Shown piece by piece: positions 23,885 through 32,831 of a stretch of 36,931 nucleotides of DNA. The stretch lies in contig JAEUSX010000060.1 of assembly GCA_016788405.1 (NCBI GenBank), forward strand, positions 1-36,931, in the 5' to 3' direction. This DNA is from Flavobacteriales bacterium. GTDB lineage: Bacteria > Bacteroidota > Bacteroidia > Flavobacteriales_F > PHOS-HE28. The position numbers and the translations under genes are program-made. The notes beneath the pieces were generated by a model. It was given only the letters and a program-made list of their open reading frames with translations, did no database searches and was not told the origin of the DNA. Position 1 is the first letter of the stretch; every line of letters starts with the position of its first letter.

Positions 23885-24274
23885 GTGCCTGAGCAGCGCC
23901 ATACCTTTTCGAAGAACGAGCGGCTCTGCGGGAGGCTCCGCCTGAAGGAGGTGGCCACCACGGGCCGCGCGGTGAATGAGCCTCCATTCCGTCTCGTAGG
24001 TAAACGCATGCCATTGCCCACCGAAGCCCCTGCGCAGATCGCGTTCGCCGTGCCCAGCCGGAACCTTCCGCGCGCCGTGGACCGCAATCGCATGAAGCGT
24101 CTGATGCGCGAGGCCTATCGCCTGCACAAGGGCCCCATCATCGAACGCCTCCGACTCCAGGGGGTACAGTGCGCGTGGCTCTTCATCTTCCAAGGCCGCG
24201 AACCGGTGAACGCTGCGCAGACAACCCTCAGACTAACGCGCGCGCTTGACCGTTGGATGAACGAGCATGGCTAG
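23885..24274 (+). CDS. rnpA: Ribonuclease P protein component
   Basis: A 129-residue basic protein that partners the RNase P RNA in 5' maturation of tRNA. The start is GTG at 23885, followed by the family's HTFSKNERL opening. The central RNA-binding helix carries [18 protein letters not shown] (about 60-77), the RNR signature. Its 3' end overlaps yidD by 8 bp, a very common rnpA-yidD pairing. rpmH is not adjacent. Confidence 0.93.
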   Translation: MPEQRHTFSKNERLCGRLRLKEVATTGRAVNEPPFRLVGKRMPLPTEAPAQIAFAVPSRNLPRAVDRNRMKRLMREAYRLHKGPIIERLRLQGVQCAWLFIFQGREPVNAAQTTLRLTRALDRWMNEHG

Positions 24275-24518
24275 GATACTCGCATGGCCGCTGATCCTCC
24301 TGGTGCGCTTCTACCAGGGAGCGCTCTCGCCGCTGCTGCCGGGCGCGTGCCGGTACACGCCCAGTTGCTCCGAGTACGGCTTGATCGCCCTGCGCCGTCA
24401 TGGCGCGTTCCGCGGCGGCTGGCTCACCCTGAAGCGCTTCCTATCTTGTCACCCATGGGGCGGACATGGTTTCGACCCCGTACCCGAATCTCACGAGAAG
24501 CATGAACACGCGCACTGA
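24267..24518 (+). CDS. yidD: Membrane protein insertion efficiency factor YidD
   Basis: An 83-residue protein with an N-terminal amphipathic or membrane helix ([18 protein letters not shown]) and the family core [19 protein letters not shown], followed by [13 protein letters not shown]. All invariant cysteines are present. YidD proteins help the YidC insertase place membrane proteins. It overlaps rnpA upstream by 8 bp and the next gene by 17 bp. The tail HEKHEHAH is His-rich. Confidence 0.93.
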   Translation: MARILAWPLILLVRFYQGALSPLLPGACRYTPSCSEYGLIALRRHGAFRGGWLTLKRFLSCHPWGGHGFDPVPESHEKHEHAH

Positions 24519-26175
24519 ATCCCGCGCTCCGCGCTGGCGCGCATACCTGGCGGCCGCAGCCATCACCTGTGGCGGGGCCTTCACGATCGCAGCCGGCGAC
24601 AACTACTTCGAGATCAGCAAGAACCTGGAGATCTTCACCGACCTCTACAAGGAGCTGAACATCTACTACGTGGATGACACGCAGCCCGGCAAGCTGATGA
24701 AGACCGGGATCGATGCGATGCTCAACTCGCTCGACCCGTACACGCAGTACATCCCCGAGAGCGACATCGAGGACTACCGGTTCCAGACCACCGGCCAGTA
24801 CGGCGGGATCGGTGCGCTGATCAAGCGCAAGGACGACCGGGTGCTGGTGAGCGAGCCCTATGAGGACTACCCGGCCATGAAGGCCGGCATCTGGGCAGGC
24901 GACGAGATCATCGAGGTCGACGGGCGCAAGGTGACGGGCATGAACACGGACGAAGTGAGCAAATTGCTCAAAGGGCAGAGCGGCACGTCCGTGAAGGTGA
25001 TCACGCGCCGCGATGCGGAAGTCACCACGCACACGCTCACGCGCGAGGAGATCAAGATCCCTGACGTGCCGTACAAAGGCATCGTTGATGCCAGCGGAAA
25101 GGTCGGGTACATCAAGCTCAACGCCTTCACGCAGACCGCGAGCGCCGATGTGCGCAGCGCGCTCAAGGAGCTGAAGGACCAGGGCGCGGCCAAGCTCATC
25201 CTCGACCTGCGCGGGAACGGGGGCGGGCTGCTCCGTGAAGCGGTGAGCATCGTGAACCTGTTCGTGCCGAAGAACCAGCTGGTGGTGGAGACGCGCGGGC
25301 GCATCGCTGAATGGGACAAGACGTACAAGACCCTGAGCGAGCCGATGGATGCCGACATGCCGCTGGTGGTGCTCACGGATGGCCAGAGCGCCAGCGCCAG
25401 CGAGATCGTGAGCGGCGCCCTTCAGGACCTTGATCGCGCCGTGATCGTGGGCGAGCGCACGTTCGGCAAAGGACTCGTGCAGCAGACCAAGGACCTGCTG
25501 TACAACAGCAAGCTCAAGGTGACCGTGGCGAAGTATTACATACCCAGCGGGCGCTGCATCCAGAAGCTCGATTACGCCAAGCGCGACAGCACGGGCAAGG
25601 CGACCGAAGTGCCCACCGGCACCGCGACCGCATTCAAGACGCGGAACGGCCGGGCGGTGGAGGAAGGCCGGGGAATCATGCCCGATGTGGAGGTGACCGA
25701 GCCTGACCTCGCGAAGGTGGTCGGCGGACTTTACGAAGCCGACCTCTTCTTCGACTTCGCCACCGACTACCGGCGGAAGCATGCCGAGATCGGTCCAGCC
25801 GAGGAGTTCCGGATCAACGACGCCCTCTTCCAGGAATTCGCCGCCTTCGTGAAGGACAAGAAGTTCGAATACGACAACGAGAGCATCGCCGTCCTCGATT
25901 CACTGGTGCTCACGGCCAAGGAGGAACGCTATTTCGAGCACGCGCAGGAGGAGATCGAGGCGCTCCGCAAGGAACTGCTGCCCGACCGTGCCGAGGATGT
26001 CATCCGATTCCGAACCGACATCGAGGAAGTGCTGCGCAACGAGATCGTCTCCCGCTACCATCATCAGACCGGACGCGCGAAGGCTGGGCTCGCTTACGAC
26101 CCGTACGTGAAGAAGGCCGTTGATCTCTTCGCTTCAGGCGGCGTGGCCCCCATCCTCGCGGGCTCGAAGAATTAG
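24502..26175 (+). CDS. S41 family C-terminal processing peptidase
   Basis: A 557-residue exported serine protease. I use the ATG at 24502, inside the end of yidD; an earlier ATG at 24466 adds twelve residues before the same signal-anchor helix (about 13-32). A PDZ domain (about 95-175) is followed by the S41 core. The catalytic dyad is Ser298 in SASASEI and Lys323 in TFGKG. A C-terminal helical region (about 390-550) is typical for Bacteroidota CtpA-like enzymes. Such proteases trim periplasmic or envelope proteins at their C-termini. Its substrate is not indicated by the context; the 12-bp gap to the next gene suggests shared transcription. Confidence 0.9.
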   Translation: MNTRTESRAPRWRAYLAAAAITCGGAFTIAAGDNYFEISKNLEIFTDLYKELNIYYVDDTQPGKLMKTGIDAMLNSLDPYTQYIPESDIEDYRFQTTGQYGGIGALIKRKDDRVLVSEPYEDYPAMKAGIWAGDEIIEVDGRKVTGMNTDEVSKLLKGQSGTSVKVITRRDAEVTTHTLTREEIKIPDVPYKGIVDASGKVGYIKLNAFTQTASADVRSALKELKDQGAAKLILDLRGNGGGLLREAVSIVNLFVPKNQLVVETRGRIAEWDKTYKTLSEPMDADMPLVVLTDGQSASASEIVSGALQDLDRAVIVGERTFGKGLVQQTKDLLYNSKLKVTVAKYYIPSGRCIQKLDYAKRDSTGKATEVPTGTATAFKTRNGRAVEEGRGIMPDVEVTEPDLAKVVGGLYEADLFFDFATDYRRKHAEIGPAEEFRINDALFQEFAAFVKDKKFEYDNESIAVLDSLVLTAKEERYFEHAQEEIEALRKELLPDRAEDVIRFRTDIEEVLRNEIVSRYHHQTGRAKAGLAYDPYVKKAVDLFASGGVAPILAGSKN

Positions 26176-26187
26176 GGCTGGCTTCCC

Positions 26188-27780
26188 ATGCCCACGCCGG
26201 CACTCCGCACTGCGTTCCAACGCGTGCATGTGGCTTCGCTCGCGCTGTGCGCCATCATGCTGCCATGGAGCACGGCATTCCTCAGCATGTCGGAGATGCT
26301 GCTCGCCGCGAACTGGATCGCCGGCGGCTTGGTGCTCGGCGAAGGGCGCATGCGTTGGAGAGCCGGCTTCGCCACGGCGCCCGCTCTGATCTTCCTGTCG
26401 TTCCTGGCGCTCCATCTCGTCGGCCTGCTGTGGACGGAGGATCTCGGCTGGGGCTTCGACCTGTGCCGGATCCTGGCGCCCGTGCTCGTGTTCGGCGCCG
26501 TGCTGGCCGGCAGCGATCGCCTGCAAGCCCGGGAATTCCGGACTATCCTGCTGCTCGGCGCATGGAGCGCCATCGCCTCCGGACTCTTCGGCCTGTTCTT
26601 CAGTGGCGCCCGCGAAGGCGACTACCGCAGCATCTCGATGTTCGTGAGCCATATCCGGCTCGCGTTGATGCTGAGCTTCTCGGTGGCTGTTCTGCTCTGG
26701 GCCTGGCCGCGCTCCAATTGGCAGCGGGCGGCGCACGTGGCCGGGTGCATCGCTGCGACCTATCTCATCGCCCGGCTGGGCAGCCTGCAAGGGTTCATCA
26801 TCCTCGGCCTGCTCGTGCTTCTTTTCATCTGGCGGAGGTCGGGCCGTGCGGGTCCCGTGTGGCGGATCATCACGCGCGCAGGCGTCATTGCGCTGCTCCT
26901 CCTTCCGATTGGCCTGGCGCGCCTGGCTTGGAGCGCGATCTCGGCGCCGGTCGCGGCCGGCTCCATTGATCCTGCCGAGCGCACCGCCGGGGGCGAGGCC
27001 TATCAGCACGATACGCTGAGCACGCAGACAGAGAACGGCACGCACGTATGGACGTACGTGGCATGGGGCGAATTCTATCGCACCTGGAGCCGCAGGAGCC
27101 AGCGCCCGTTGGAAGGGAACGACGCGCTCGGGCATCCGTTGTATTCCACGGCCGCGCGCTACCTCTCGTCCAAAGGCCTTCGCAAGGACAGCCTGGGCGT
27201 GATGGCGCTGAGCGATGCGGAGCTCCGCGCGATTGAGCAGGGAGCATCGAGCGCGGTGCGCGGCGCGCAGGGTCCCTTGCGCGCGCGTGTCGAGGAAGTG
27301 CTTTTCGAGTTGGAGCAGTACCGCAGCACGGGACGGGCCGATGGTCACTCGGTGGCCATGCGCATGGAATTCCTGCGCGCCGGGTGGGCGATCGCGCGGG
27401 ACCACTGGCTGCTGGGCGTCGGCACAGGCGACACGCAGCGCGCGTTCGATGCGCACTACGAAGAGAGCGGCTCGTTGCTCGCTCCGGAATGGCGGCTGCG
27501 CGCGCACAACCAGTACCTCACGCTCTGGATCAGCTTCGGCGCGCTGGGCCTCGTCCTTGCGCTCTTCACGTGGTGGTGGCCCGCCAAACATCTGAAGGCC
27601 TGGAGCGATCCGCTCTTCCAATGCTGGGCGGTCGCCTTCGGTGTCTCGTGCCTCACGGACGACACCATCGAGACGCAGGCCGGCGCCACCTTCTTCGCGC
27701 TGTACTACGCCCTCTTCGTCTTCGCCGCGCCGCGTGCGGTGTTCAGCGCTCCAAGGCCTCCCGCACCATGGCGGCCGTGA
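26188..27780 (+). CDS. O-antigen ligase family membrane protein (Wzy_C)
   Basis: A 530-residue membrane protein with about eleven helices, one large extracytoplasmic loop (about residues 251-445) and the HNQYLTLW motif at 440-447. That motif corresponds to the conserved His region of the Wzy_C family (O-antigen ligases and polymerases). The loop includes an amphipathic helical segment (345-380) that is longer than I expect. Such enzymes join or polymerise lipid-linked glycans at the periplasmic face. The C-terminus overlaps the convergent glycosyltransferase gene by 38 bp. The glycosyltransferases next door support a role in surface polysaccharide or lipopolysaccharide assembly; ligase versus polymerase cannot be decided. 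Confidence 0.78.
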   Translation: MPTPALRTAFQRVHVASLALCAIMLPWSTAFLSMSEMLLAANWIAGGLVLGEGRMRWRAGFATAPALIFLSFLALHLVGLLWTEDLGWGFDLCRILAPVLVFGAVLAGSDRLQAREFRTILLLGAWSAIASGLFGLFFSGAREGDYRSISMFVSHIRLALMLSFSVAVLLWAWPRSNWQRAAHVAGCIAATYLIARLGSLQGFIILGLLVLLFIWRRSGRAGPVWRIITRAGVIALLLLPIGLARLAWSAISAPVAAGSIDPAERTAGGEAYQHDTLSTQTENGTHVWTYVAWGEFYRTWSRRSQRPLEGNDALGHPLYSTAARYLSSKGLRKDSLGVMALSDAELRAIEQGASSAVRGAQGPLRARVEEVLFELEQYRSTGRADGHSVAMRMEFLRAGWAIARDHWLLGVGTGDTQRAFDAHYEESGSLLAPEWRLRAHNQYLTLWISFGALGLVLALFTWWWPAKHLKAWSDPLFQCWAVAFGVSCLTDDTIETQAGATFFALYYALFVFAAPRAVFSAPRPPAPWRP

Positions 27781-28735
27781 TCGCGTGGATGTGCGCTTGT
27801 GGATCGCCCTTCGGTCCCTGCCCTTGCGCCACCAAGGCGCGCGCGCCGGCACCGATGGGCCCCCATCGTCCAGGATGGATGGGTGGCTGCGGTGAATAGA
27901 GCCCGATGGCCTTGATGCCGCACGCCGCAGCGATGTGAAGCGGTCCGGTGCTCGCGGCGACGAGCGCATCACTGGCCCCGATCAGGGTGATGAGCTGGTC
28001 GAGCGAGAGCTTGCCTCCGGCATCGACCACATGCGGTCCGACGCCACCGAGCTCCTTGCGGTAGACCTCCGCCTCCGCACGCGTGCCCGTGATGATGATG
28101 CGGTACCTGCCCGGATCGAGAAGCGCGATCAACTCGCGGAAACGGTCCAGTCCCCACTCCACCGCGCTGCCCTGCGACAGCGGATGCAGGATCACATGCG
28201 CGCGTCCCGGCTCGAGCAACCCGCGCACGGCTTCATCCGGCTGCGGCGCAACGAATCCGCTGAAACGAGCGAGCTCATCGGTCGTGACCGGCTCGCTGAT
28301 GCCGAATGGGTCGAGCAGCTTGATATTCAGCTGCGCTTCATGCAGCTCGCTCCGCCTGCGGCTGAACGGCACGCGATGGTTGCACGTGAGCCAATGCCAC
28401 CATCGATGGCTGGTGCCGATGCGCACGGGGATCTCGGCATGCCTGGCCCAGCTCGCCACTTCACGGCGCGGGAAGACGTGCACGATGGCATCGGCCTTCA
28501 GTTTGCGCAAGCGATGCGGCGCGGCATCATCACCCACATCGATGAGCTCCTCCAGGGCGATCGCTTCATCCACATGCGCGCAGCAGCGGAGCACGGGGAG
28601 CGTGTAGCGCCTGCCGATGAAGGTGATGCGCACGCCGGGCATGCGGTGCTTCAAGAGGCCAGCCATGGGAAGCGTGAGCATCACATCGCCGATGCTGTCC
28701 GTGCGGCTCAGGATGATATGCTCAGGCGATCGCAT
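27743..28735 (-). CDS. Glycosyltransferase family 9 (heptosyltransferase-like)
   Basis: A 330-residue cytoplasmic GT-B enzyme. The N-terminus ILSRTDSIGDVMLTLPMAG (residues 7-25) carries the GT9 glycine-aspartate loop. The C-terminal half has ILHPLSQGSAVEWGLDRF and VAASTGPLHIAAACG, the sugar-nucleotide binding region, then LYSPQPPIHPGRWGP. GT9 enzymes such as the heptosyltransferases add core sugars to lipopolysaccharide. The start overlaps the end of the upstream family 2 gene by 14 bp, so the two are translated together. The 3' end overlaps the O-antigen ligase-like gene. The sugar transferred is not clear from the sequence. Confidence 0.87.
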   Translation of the reverse strand: MRSPEHIILSRTDSIGDVMLTLPMAGLLKHRMPGVRITFIGRRYTLPVLRCCAHVDEAIALEELIDVGDDAAPHRLRKLKADAIVHVFPRREVASWARHAEIPVRIGTSHRWWHWLTCNHRVPFSRRRSELHEAQLNIKLLDPFGISEPVTTDELARFSGFVAPQPDEAVRGLLEPGRAHVILHPLSQGSAVEWGLDRFRELIALLDPGRYRIIITGTRAEAEVYRKELGGVGPHVVDAGGKLSLDQLITLIGASDALVAASTGPLHIAAACGIKAIGLYSPQPPIHPGRWGPIGAGARALVAQGQGPKGDPQAHIHAITAAMVREALER

Positions 28736-29483
28736 GCTGGTGCAGGAGCTTGTGCAGTTTGCTGTACTTCAGCCTCACGGCGCGCGCGCTCAGCGTGGCG
28801 ATCCGCCAGCCCGCCACGCCATCGAGGAAGCCGCCGAGCAGCAGATACCCTTGAATGAACTTGAACGCCGGCGCGAACAGCCGCTTCCAGACCGGAGCCT
28901 TCCTGCCGCGCTCGAGCATGGCGCGCGCGTGCAGGGTGCTGTACCGTTCGATGCGATCACGATGGTCCTGCACGCTGTGGTAGCTGTAATGGTGCAGATC
29001 GCCCTGAAGGTCGCTCACCTCGCAGCCGTTGGGCAGCACGAGCTCCTCATGGACGTGATCGCCTCGCCAAGCGGCGCCCTCCTTGGGGAAGAGCCGCACC
29101 TTGGCGTCGGGGTACCAGCCGCCGTGGCGCACCCACGCACCGCAGTAATTCGTGAGCCTCTTCACCCGGTAGGCGCCGCGCAAGCCCTCCGATTCCCGAC
29201 GGGCGATATCCGCGCGCAGTTCGTCCGTGAGCGCCTCATCGGCGTCGAGCGAGAGGATGTAAGGATGCCGCGCGAGGCTGTTGGCGAAATTCTTCTGGTC
29301 GCTGTACCCCTTCCACGCCCGTTCCACCACGTGCGCTCCATGCGCCTCAGCGATGGCGCGCGTGCGGTCGGTGCTGCCGGAATCCACGAGGATCACCTCA
29401 TCGGCGATGCCTTGCAGGGAACCCAGGCAGCGCGCGATGTTGCGCTCCTCATCGCGAGTGATGATCACAACGCTCAGGCCCAC
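28722..29483 (-). CDS. Glycosyltransferase family 2 (WaaE/KdtX-like)
   Basis: A 253-residue GT-A enzyme. The opening LSVVIITRDEERNIARCL (3-20), the EVILVDSGSTDRT block and the DxD-containing LSLDADEAL are typical, and the later RGDHVHEELVL and HHYSYHSVQDH segments match the WaaE/KdtX group that adds glucose to the lipopolysaccharide core. The C-terminal hydrophobic stretch (about 215-235) may lie along the membrane. The start is GTG at 29483. It forms a two-gene unit with the GT9 gene, by a 14-bp overlap. Confidence 0.87.
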   Translation of the reverse strand: MGLSVVIITRDEERNIARCLGSLQGIADEVILVDSGSTDRTRAIAEAHGAHVVERAWKGYSDQKNFANSLARHPYILSLDADEALTDELRADIARRESEGLRGAYRVKRLTNYCGAWVRHGGWYPDAKVRLFPKEGAAWRGDHVHEELVLPNGCEVSDLQGDLHHYSYHSVQDHRDRIERYSTLHARAMLERGRKAPVWKRLFAPAFKFIQGYLLLGGFLDGVAGWRIATLSARAVRLKYSKLHKLLHQHAIA

Positions 29484-29487
29484 GGCC

Positions 29488-29495
29488 GCAAGCTA
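29488..29495 (-). promoter_or_regulatory. Possible -7 element of the GT2-GT9 pair
   Basis: TAGCTTGC on the minus strand is a weak variant of TAnnTTTG, ending 4 nt before the GTG. A close relative, TAGCTTGG, precedes the PDZ gene. This is the weakest of the promoter calls. Confidence 0.25.
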
Positions 29496-29515
29496 CGCCC
29501 GGGCCGCGGTGCGGC

Positions 29516-32287
29516 TCACCAGAGGTGCTCCACGACGATCCGGCCCGTGTGCATCACCACGCCGTCGCGCACCAGGCGGTAGGCGTAGATGCCATCGGCC
29601 AGATGCGCCGCGGCGATCGTGGTGCGCCCGCCGACCACGCGCTTCTGCACCACCCGGCGACCGGTCGCATCGGTCAATTCGAAGGCGATGTCGCCGTTGG
29701 CCAACGGTCCGTCAATGTCCACGAAGAAGTCGCGGTCAGCGGGATGGGGGAATACGCGCACGTTCGATGCAGCGGCCTCCTCAACACCTTGCGGAAGCTC
29801 CACCACCACTTCCTCGGGCGCGCTCTCGCAGGCCACGAAGGGCAGGCTCACTTCCCAGTCGTAGAAGAAGTAGTAGTACGAGGTGGCGTTGCCTCCGGTG
29901 GCCGAGCTGGTGGTCACGCTGCCGAAGCTGCCGAGCGGATAGGGATACGACTGCGCGCTGCCCACGCCGTCGCGCCAGAGACCAACGGTGTTCCCCAGCA
30001 GGCGCAGGCCATAGTTGCCGGCGCCCGGCACGATGAAGTCGAGGGTCACCCTGCTCTCACCATCCGGGATGTTGAACACGCCCTGCTGGATGACATTCGC
30101 GCTGGCGTCGACCAGGGCGATGGTGCGGTTGCCCGCGCTGTTGGCGTACACTTTCACGCTGCGGATGGCGAACTGCTGATTGGCGGTGAAGAGCTCGTAG
30201 TTGTTCGCGTTGGTGTGGTACTGGCCGCTGGTGGTGTTATCGGTCTTGGCACCGTAGGTGCTGGTCACGCCGTTGGTATTCGCGCTGGTGCACCAATAGC
30301 TCGTGGTGGTGCTCAGCACGGGCGTATTGAACGTGTTGCCGGTACCGACCACGTTGCCGCCCGGGGCATCGTACCAGGTGATGCTGCTGCCCGTGGCATT
30401 GAGCGTGGCGCTGCCGGGGCCGGGCAGCTGCACATCGCTGGCCGTCGGCGGCGCGGGCGCATCGATCATCGTGATCGTGACGGGGTCGGAAGTGAGCGCG
30501 CCGCACCCGTTGTCGAAGGTGACGGTGTAGGTGCCGCTCTGCTGCGGGCTGATGGATGCCGAGCCCTGACCGCTGCTCCAGGTGATGTCGTTGGCGATGC
30601 TGCTGGTGAGGGTGAAGGGGTCGCCCGCGCAGAAGGTGGTGTAGCCACTGGCCGTGATCTCGGGCGGAACGCTGCTCGGTCCGGCCAGTACGGTGCTGTT
30701 GGAGTAACCGCTCGTCTCGCCCGTGCACACGGCCTCCACTTGGAATTCGTACGCCACGCACGGATCCAGACCGTTCACGGTCACGGTACTCTCATCCACG
30801 GCGAGGATGTCGATCCACGTGGCGCTGCCCACCGCGCGGTAGCGCACATTGTAGGGGCCGCCGCCCGCCGCATTCCAGGAGTAGGTAGCATTGGTGCTCT
30901 CGCGCGTGGCCTGCGCGCCGAAGGGCGGCGGGCAGGTGCTGCAGGCGCTCATGATGAGCTGCATGCTGTTGCCGGAGGAGATGCGCCCGCCGGTCACGGT
31001 GTTGCCGGGGAGGTTGCCCACCTGCTCCACGCCTTCGAAGAGCTTGGTGCGGATGTACAGCGCGCCCTCGGTCGGGTCGGCATGCACCACGCTCATGAGC
31101 GCAGGGCAGGGCGCGCTGTAAAGCAGGCCGATGACCCCGGCGGCGAGCGGGCATGCGAAGCTAGTGCCGCTGGTGTTGCCGTAGCCGCCCCCGATGCTGG
31201 TGGTGCGCACGCTGGATCCCGGCGCGCCCACATCGATGGTGGTGAGGCCCCAGGCGCTGAAGGTGCGCGTATCGTTCACGTCGGTGGCGGTGACGCTGAT
31301 CATGAAGTCGCTGCCGCACGCCGTGGGCAGATCCCCGACCTGGTCCACGTCAACCGCGTTGTTCGCGGTGGCGCCGCAATTGAGGATGCCAGCGGTGCCG
31401 AGCGTGTCGAACATGGCGCACCACATCGGTGAACTGGACGGCTGGCCGCCATCGATGCCCCAGCTCGCACTGGTGGCCACCACGAAGGCGCCGAGATCAC
31501 CATTGGTGCTGTTGTAGAGACGGCGCATCCGGAGCGGATAGGTGTAAGCCGCCACCACGGCGCTCTCGCTGGTGCCGCCGTAGTTCACCGGCATCAGCTT
31601 CACGTTCCAGTTGGCGCCGGTGACGCCGAGGTTGTTGTTGCCCACGGCGCCGGCCATGCCCGCGCATTGCGTGCCATGGCTGCCGCTGTATACGTTATCG
31701 TTGTTGTTGGGCGTGTTCCACCCGCGGCGGTCATCGACGTACTGATTGCCATCGTCGTCGATGCCGTTGCCGGGGATCTCGTCGTAGTTGAGCCAGGCGT
31801 TGGCAGCAAGGTCGGCGTGCGAGAGGTCGGCGTTCTCGATGATGGCCACCACGATGGTGTCGCCCGCTGCCGTGACGCCGCCGGTGCTTATGTCCCACGC
31901 CGCTTCGCTGTCGATGTTCTGATGGTGCCAGACCTGATCGTACTGCGTATCGTTGGGCACCACGCGCTCCTTCACGAGGTGGTTGTTCTGCGCGAGCTGG
32001 ATGCCGGGGTGGGCCCAGGTGGCGCGCAGCATGCTCCACTGGCTCTGGAGCGCGGGATCGAAGCGCAGCAGCCAGGCGCGCATCTCACGGCTCACCTCCT
32101 CCACCACGGTCATGCCGGTGGGCTGGCCGTCGAGCTGGGAGAGGTCGCGGGCGATGGCGTGCGCGTCCGCTCCCGGCTTCGTCATCACGAGGATGTCGCC
32201 GGGGATGTACTCGGTGTCGTTCAATTGGGCGCTCACCGTGGGGGTCAGCAGGAGCGCGGAGAGCAGGAAGGAAAACGGACGGTTCAT
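29516..32287 (-). CDS. T9SS-secreted S8 (subtilisin-like) peptidase
   Basis: A 923-residue exported protein: signal peptide (1-20), inhibitor-like propeptide (about 25-110), S8 domain (about 115-395), a fibronectin III-like domain (about 455-545), two Ig-like domains (about 545-690), a jelly-roll-like region and a type A sorting domain (about 845-923). His204 (HGTQCAG), Asn309 for the oxyanion hole and Ser376 (GTSFACP) are visible. The catalytic Asp position reads IENADLSHADL, so Glu151 stands where the usual D(S/T)G Asp is expected. This subfamily also has a calcium-loop-like GNGIDDDGNQYVDD at 173-186. It would be secreted by the type IX system to digest extracellular proteins, if active. 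Confidence 0.88.
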   Translation of the reverse strand: MNRPFSFLLSALLLTPTVSAQLNDTEYIPGDILVMTKPGADAHAIARDLSQLDGQPTGMTVVEEVSREMRAWLLRFDPALQSQWSMLRATWAHPGIQLAQNNHLVKERVVPNDTQYDQVWHHQNIDSEAAWDISTGGVTAAGDTIVVAIIENADLSHADLAANAWLNYDEIPGNGIDDDGNQYVDDRRGWNTPNNNDNVYSGSHGTQCAGMAGAVGNNNLGVTGANWNVKLMPVNYGGTSESAVVAAYTYPLRMRRLYNSTNGDLGAFVVATSASWGIDGGQPSSSPMWCAMFDTLGTAGILNCGATANNAVDVDQVGDLPTACGSDFMISVTATDVNDTRTFSAWGLTTIDVGAPGSSVRTTSIGGGYGNTSGTSFACPLAAGVIGLLYSAPCPALMSVVHADPTEGALYIRTKLFEGVEQVGNLPGNTVTGGRISSGNSMQLIMSACSTCPPPFGAQATRESTNATYSWNAAGGGPYNVRYRAVGSATWIDILAVDESTVTVNGLDPCVAYEFQVEAVCTGETSGYSNSTVLAGPSSVPPEITASGYTTFCAGDPFTLTSSIANDITWSSGQGSASISPQQSGTYTVTFDNGCGALTSDPVTITMIDAPAPPTASDVQLPGPGSATLNATGSSITWYDAPGGNVVGTGNTFNTPVLSTTTSYWCTSANTNGVTSTYGAKTDNTTSGQYHTNANNYELFTANQQFAIRSVKVYANSAGNRTIALVDASANVIQQGVFNIPDGESRVTLDFIVPGAGNYGLRLLGNTVGLWRDGVGSAQSYPYPLGSFGSVTTSSATGGNATSYYYFFYDWEVSLPFVACESAPEEVVVELPQGVEEAAASNVRVFPHPADRDFFVDIDGPLANGDIAFELTDATGRRVVQKRVVGGRTTIAAAHLADGIYAYRLVRDGVVMHTGRIVVEHLW

Positions 32288-32306
32288 GATCGGTGCTGGT
32301 TCACGA

Positions 32307-32314
32307 CAAACTTA
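32307..32314 (-). promoter_or_regulatory. Probable -7 element of the T9SS subtilase gene
   Basis: TAAGTTTG on the minus strand is an exact TAnnTTTG match, ending 19 nt before the ATG at 32287. Confidence 0.5.
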
Positions 32315-32394
32315 GGCGGCCAACCGTTCACGTCAGGCCGCGCCGGATGGATCGTGACGCCTGCTTGACAGAGGCCCTTGGAAGCCCGATGGGC

Positions 32395-32775
32395 CTATGG
32401 CTCGGGCTGCTGCCGGGGCTTGTCCATGCGGCTCAGGAGGCCCTGGACGAAGGAGACGATGAGGCTGAAGCCGAGGGCCCACCAGAAGCGGGGCGGCTCG
32501 ATGGTGAACGCCGGCACCAGGTTATCGGCCAGCATCACCAGGGCGGCATTGATCACCAGCATGAAGAGGCCCAGGGTGAAGAGCGTGATGGGCAGGGTGA
32601 AGAGCACGAGCAAGGGCTTGAGGAAGGCGTTGAGCAGGGCCAGCACCACGGCGGTGAGGATGGCTGTGAGCAGGCCGTTGGTGGTTTCCATGTCGCCGAG
32701 GCTCACGCCACGGAGCAGCATGTCGGCCACCAGCACCGCGATGGTGCCGATGAGGATCCGGAGCAGGATGTTCAT
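32395..32775 (-). CDS. Four-helix membrane protein, PF04020 (phage holin IV-like)
   Basis: A 126-residue protein with four membrane helices (about 3-20, 34-52, 56-77 and 95-112) matching the PF04020 family, often annotated as phage holin superfamily IV although it is chromosomal and not linked to phage. The pattern LNAFLKPLLVLFTLPITL is diagnostic of this family. I start it at the ATG at 32775, because the ATG at 32781 overlaps a T-rich promoter-like element; the difference is two residues. No phage gene lies nearby. The function is unknown. Confidence 0.82.
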   Translation of the reverse strand: MNILLRILIGTIAVLVADMLLRGVSLGDMETTNGLLTAILTAVVLALLNAFLKPLLVLFTLPITLFTLGLFMLVINAALVMLADNLVPAFTIEPPRFWWALGFSLIVSFVQGLLSRMDKPRQQPEP

Positions 32776-32780
32776 GGGCA

Positions 32781-32812
32781 TAAAAATAGGAAAGGGCCTC
32801 CCGGCCCCTTCC
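32781..32812 (-). terminator. Hairpin and T run ending the PDZ gene; T run may also serve the next promoter
   Basis: The stem GGAAAGGGCC with GGCCCCTTCC (32789-32812, one A-C mismatch, loop TCCC) lies 19 nt past the stop of the minus-strand PDZ gene. On that strand it is followed by TATTTTTA (32788-32781), as in Rho-independent terminators. The same TATTTTTA ends 5 nt before the ATG at 32775 and could double as a -7 element. Confidence 0.65.
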
Positions 32813-32831
32813 CATCAGGAGGCGCACGGCC

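Noticed and set aside
26134-27972. A 612-codon minus-strand frame opposite the O-antigen ligase-like gene
   Set aside because: The product is highly charged and lacks motifs; the plus strand has clear membrane helices and the HNQYL motif.
29525-31432. A 635-codon plus-strand frame opposite the subtilase
   Set aside because: The minus strand has signal peptide, S8 motifs and a sorting domain; the plus-strand product is low-complexity Ala/Gly/His/Val.
32395-32775. Phage holin, suggesting a prophage
   Set aside because: PF04020 proteins are widespread in bacterial chromosomes, and no phage gene, integrase or attachment site lies nearby.
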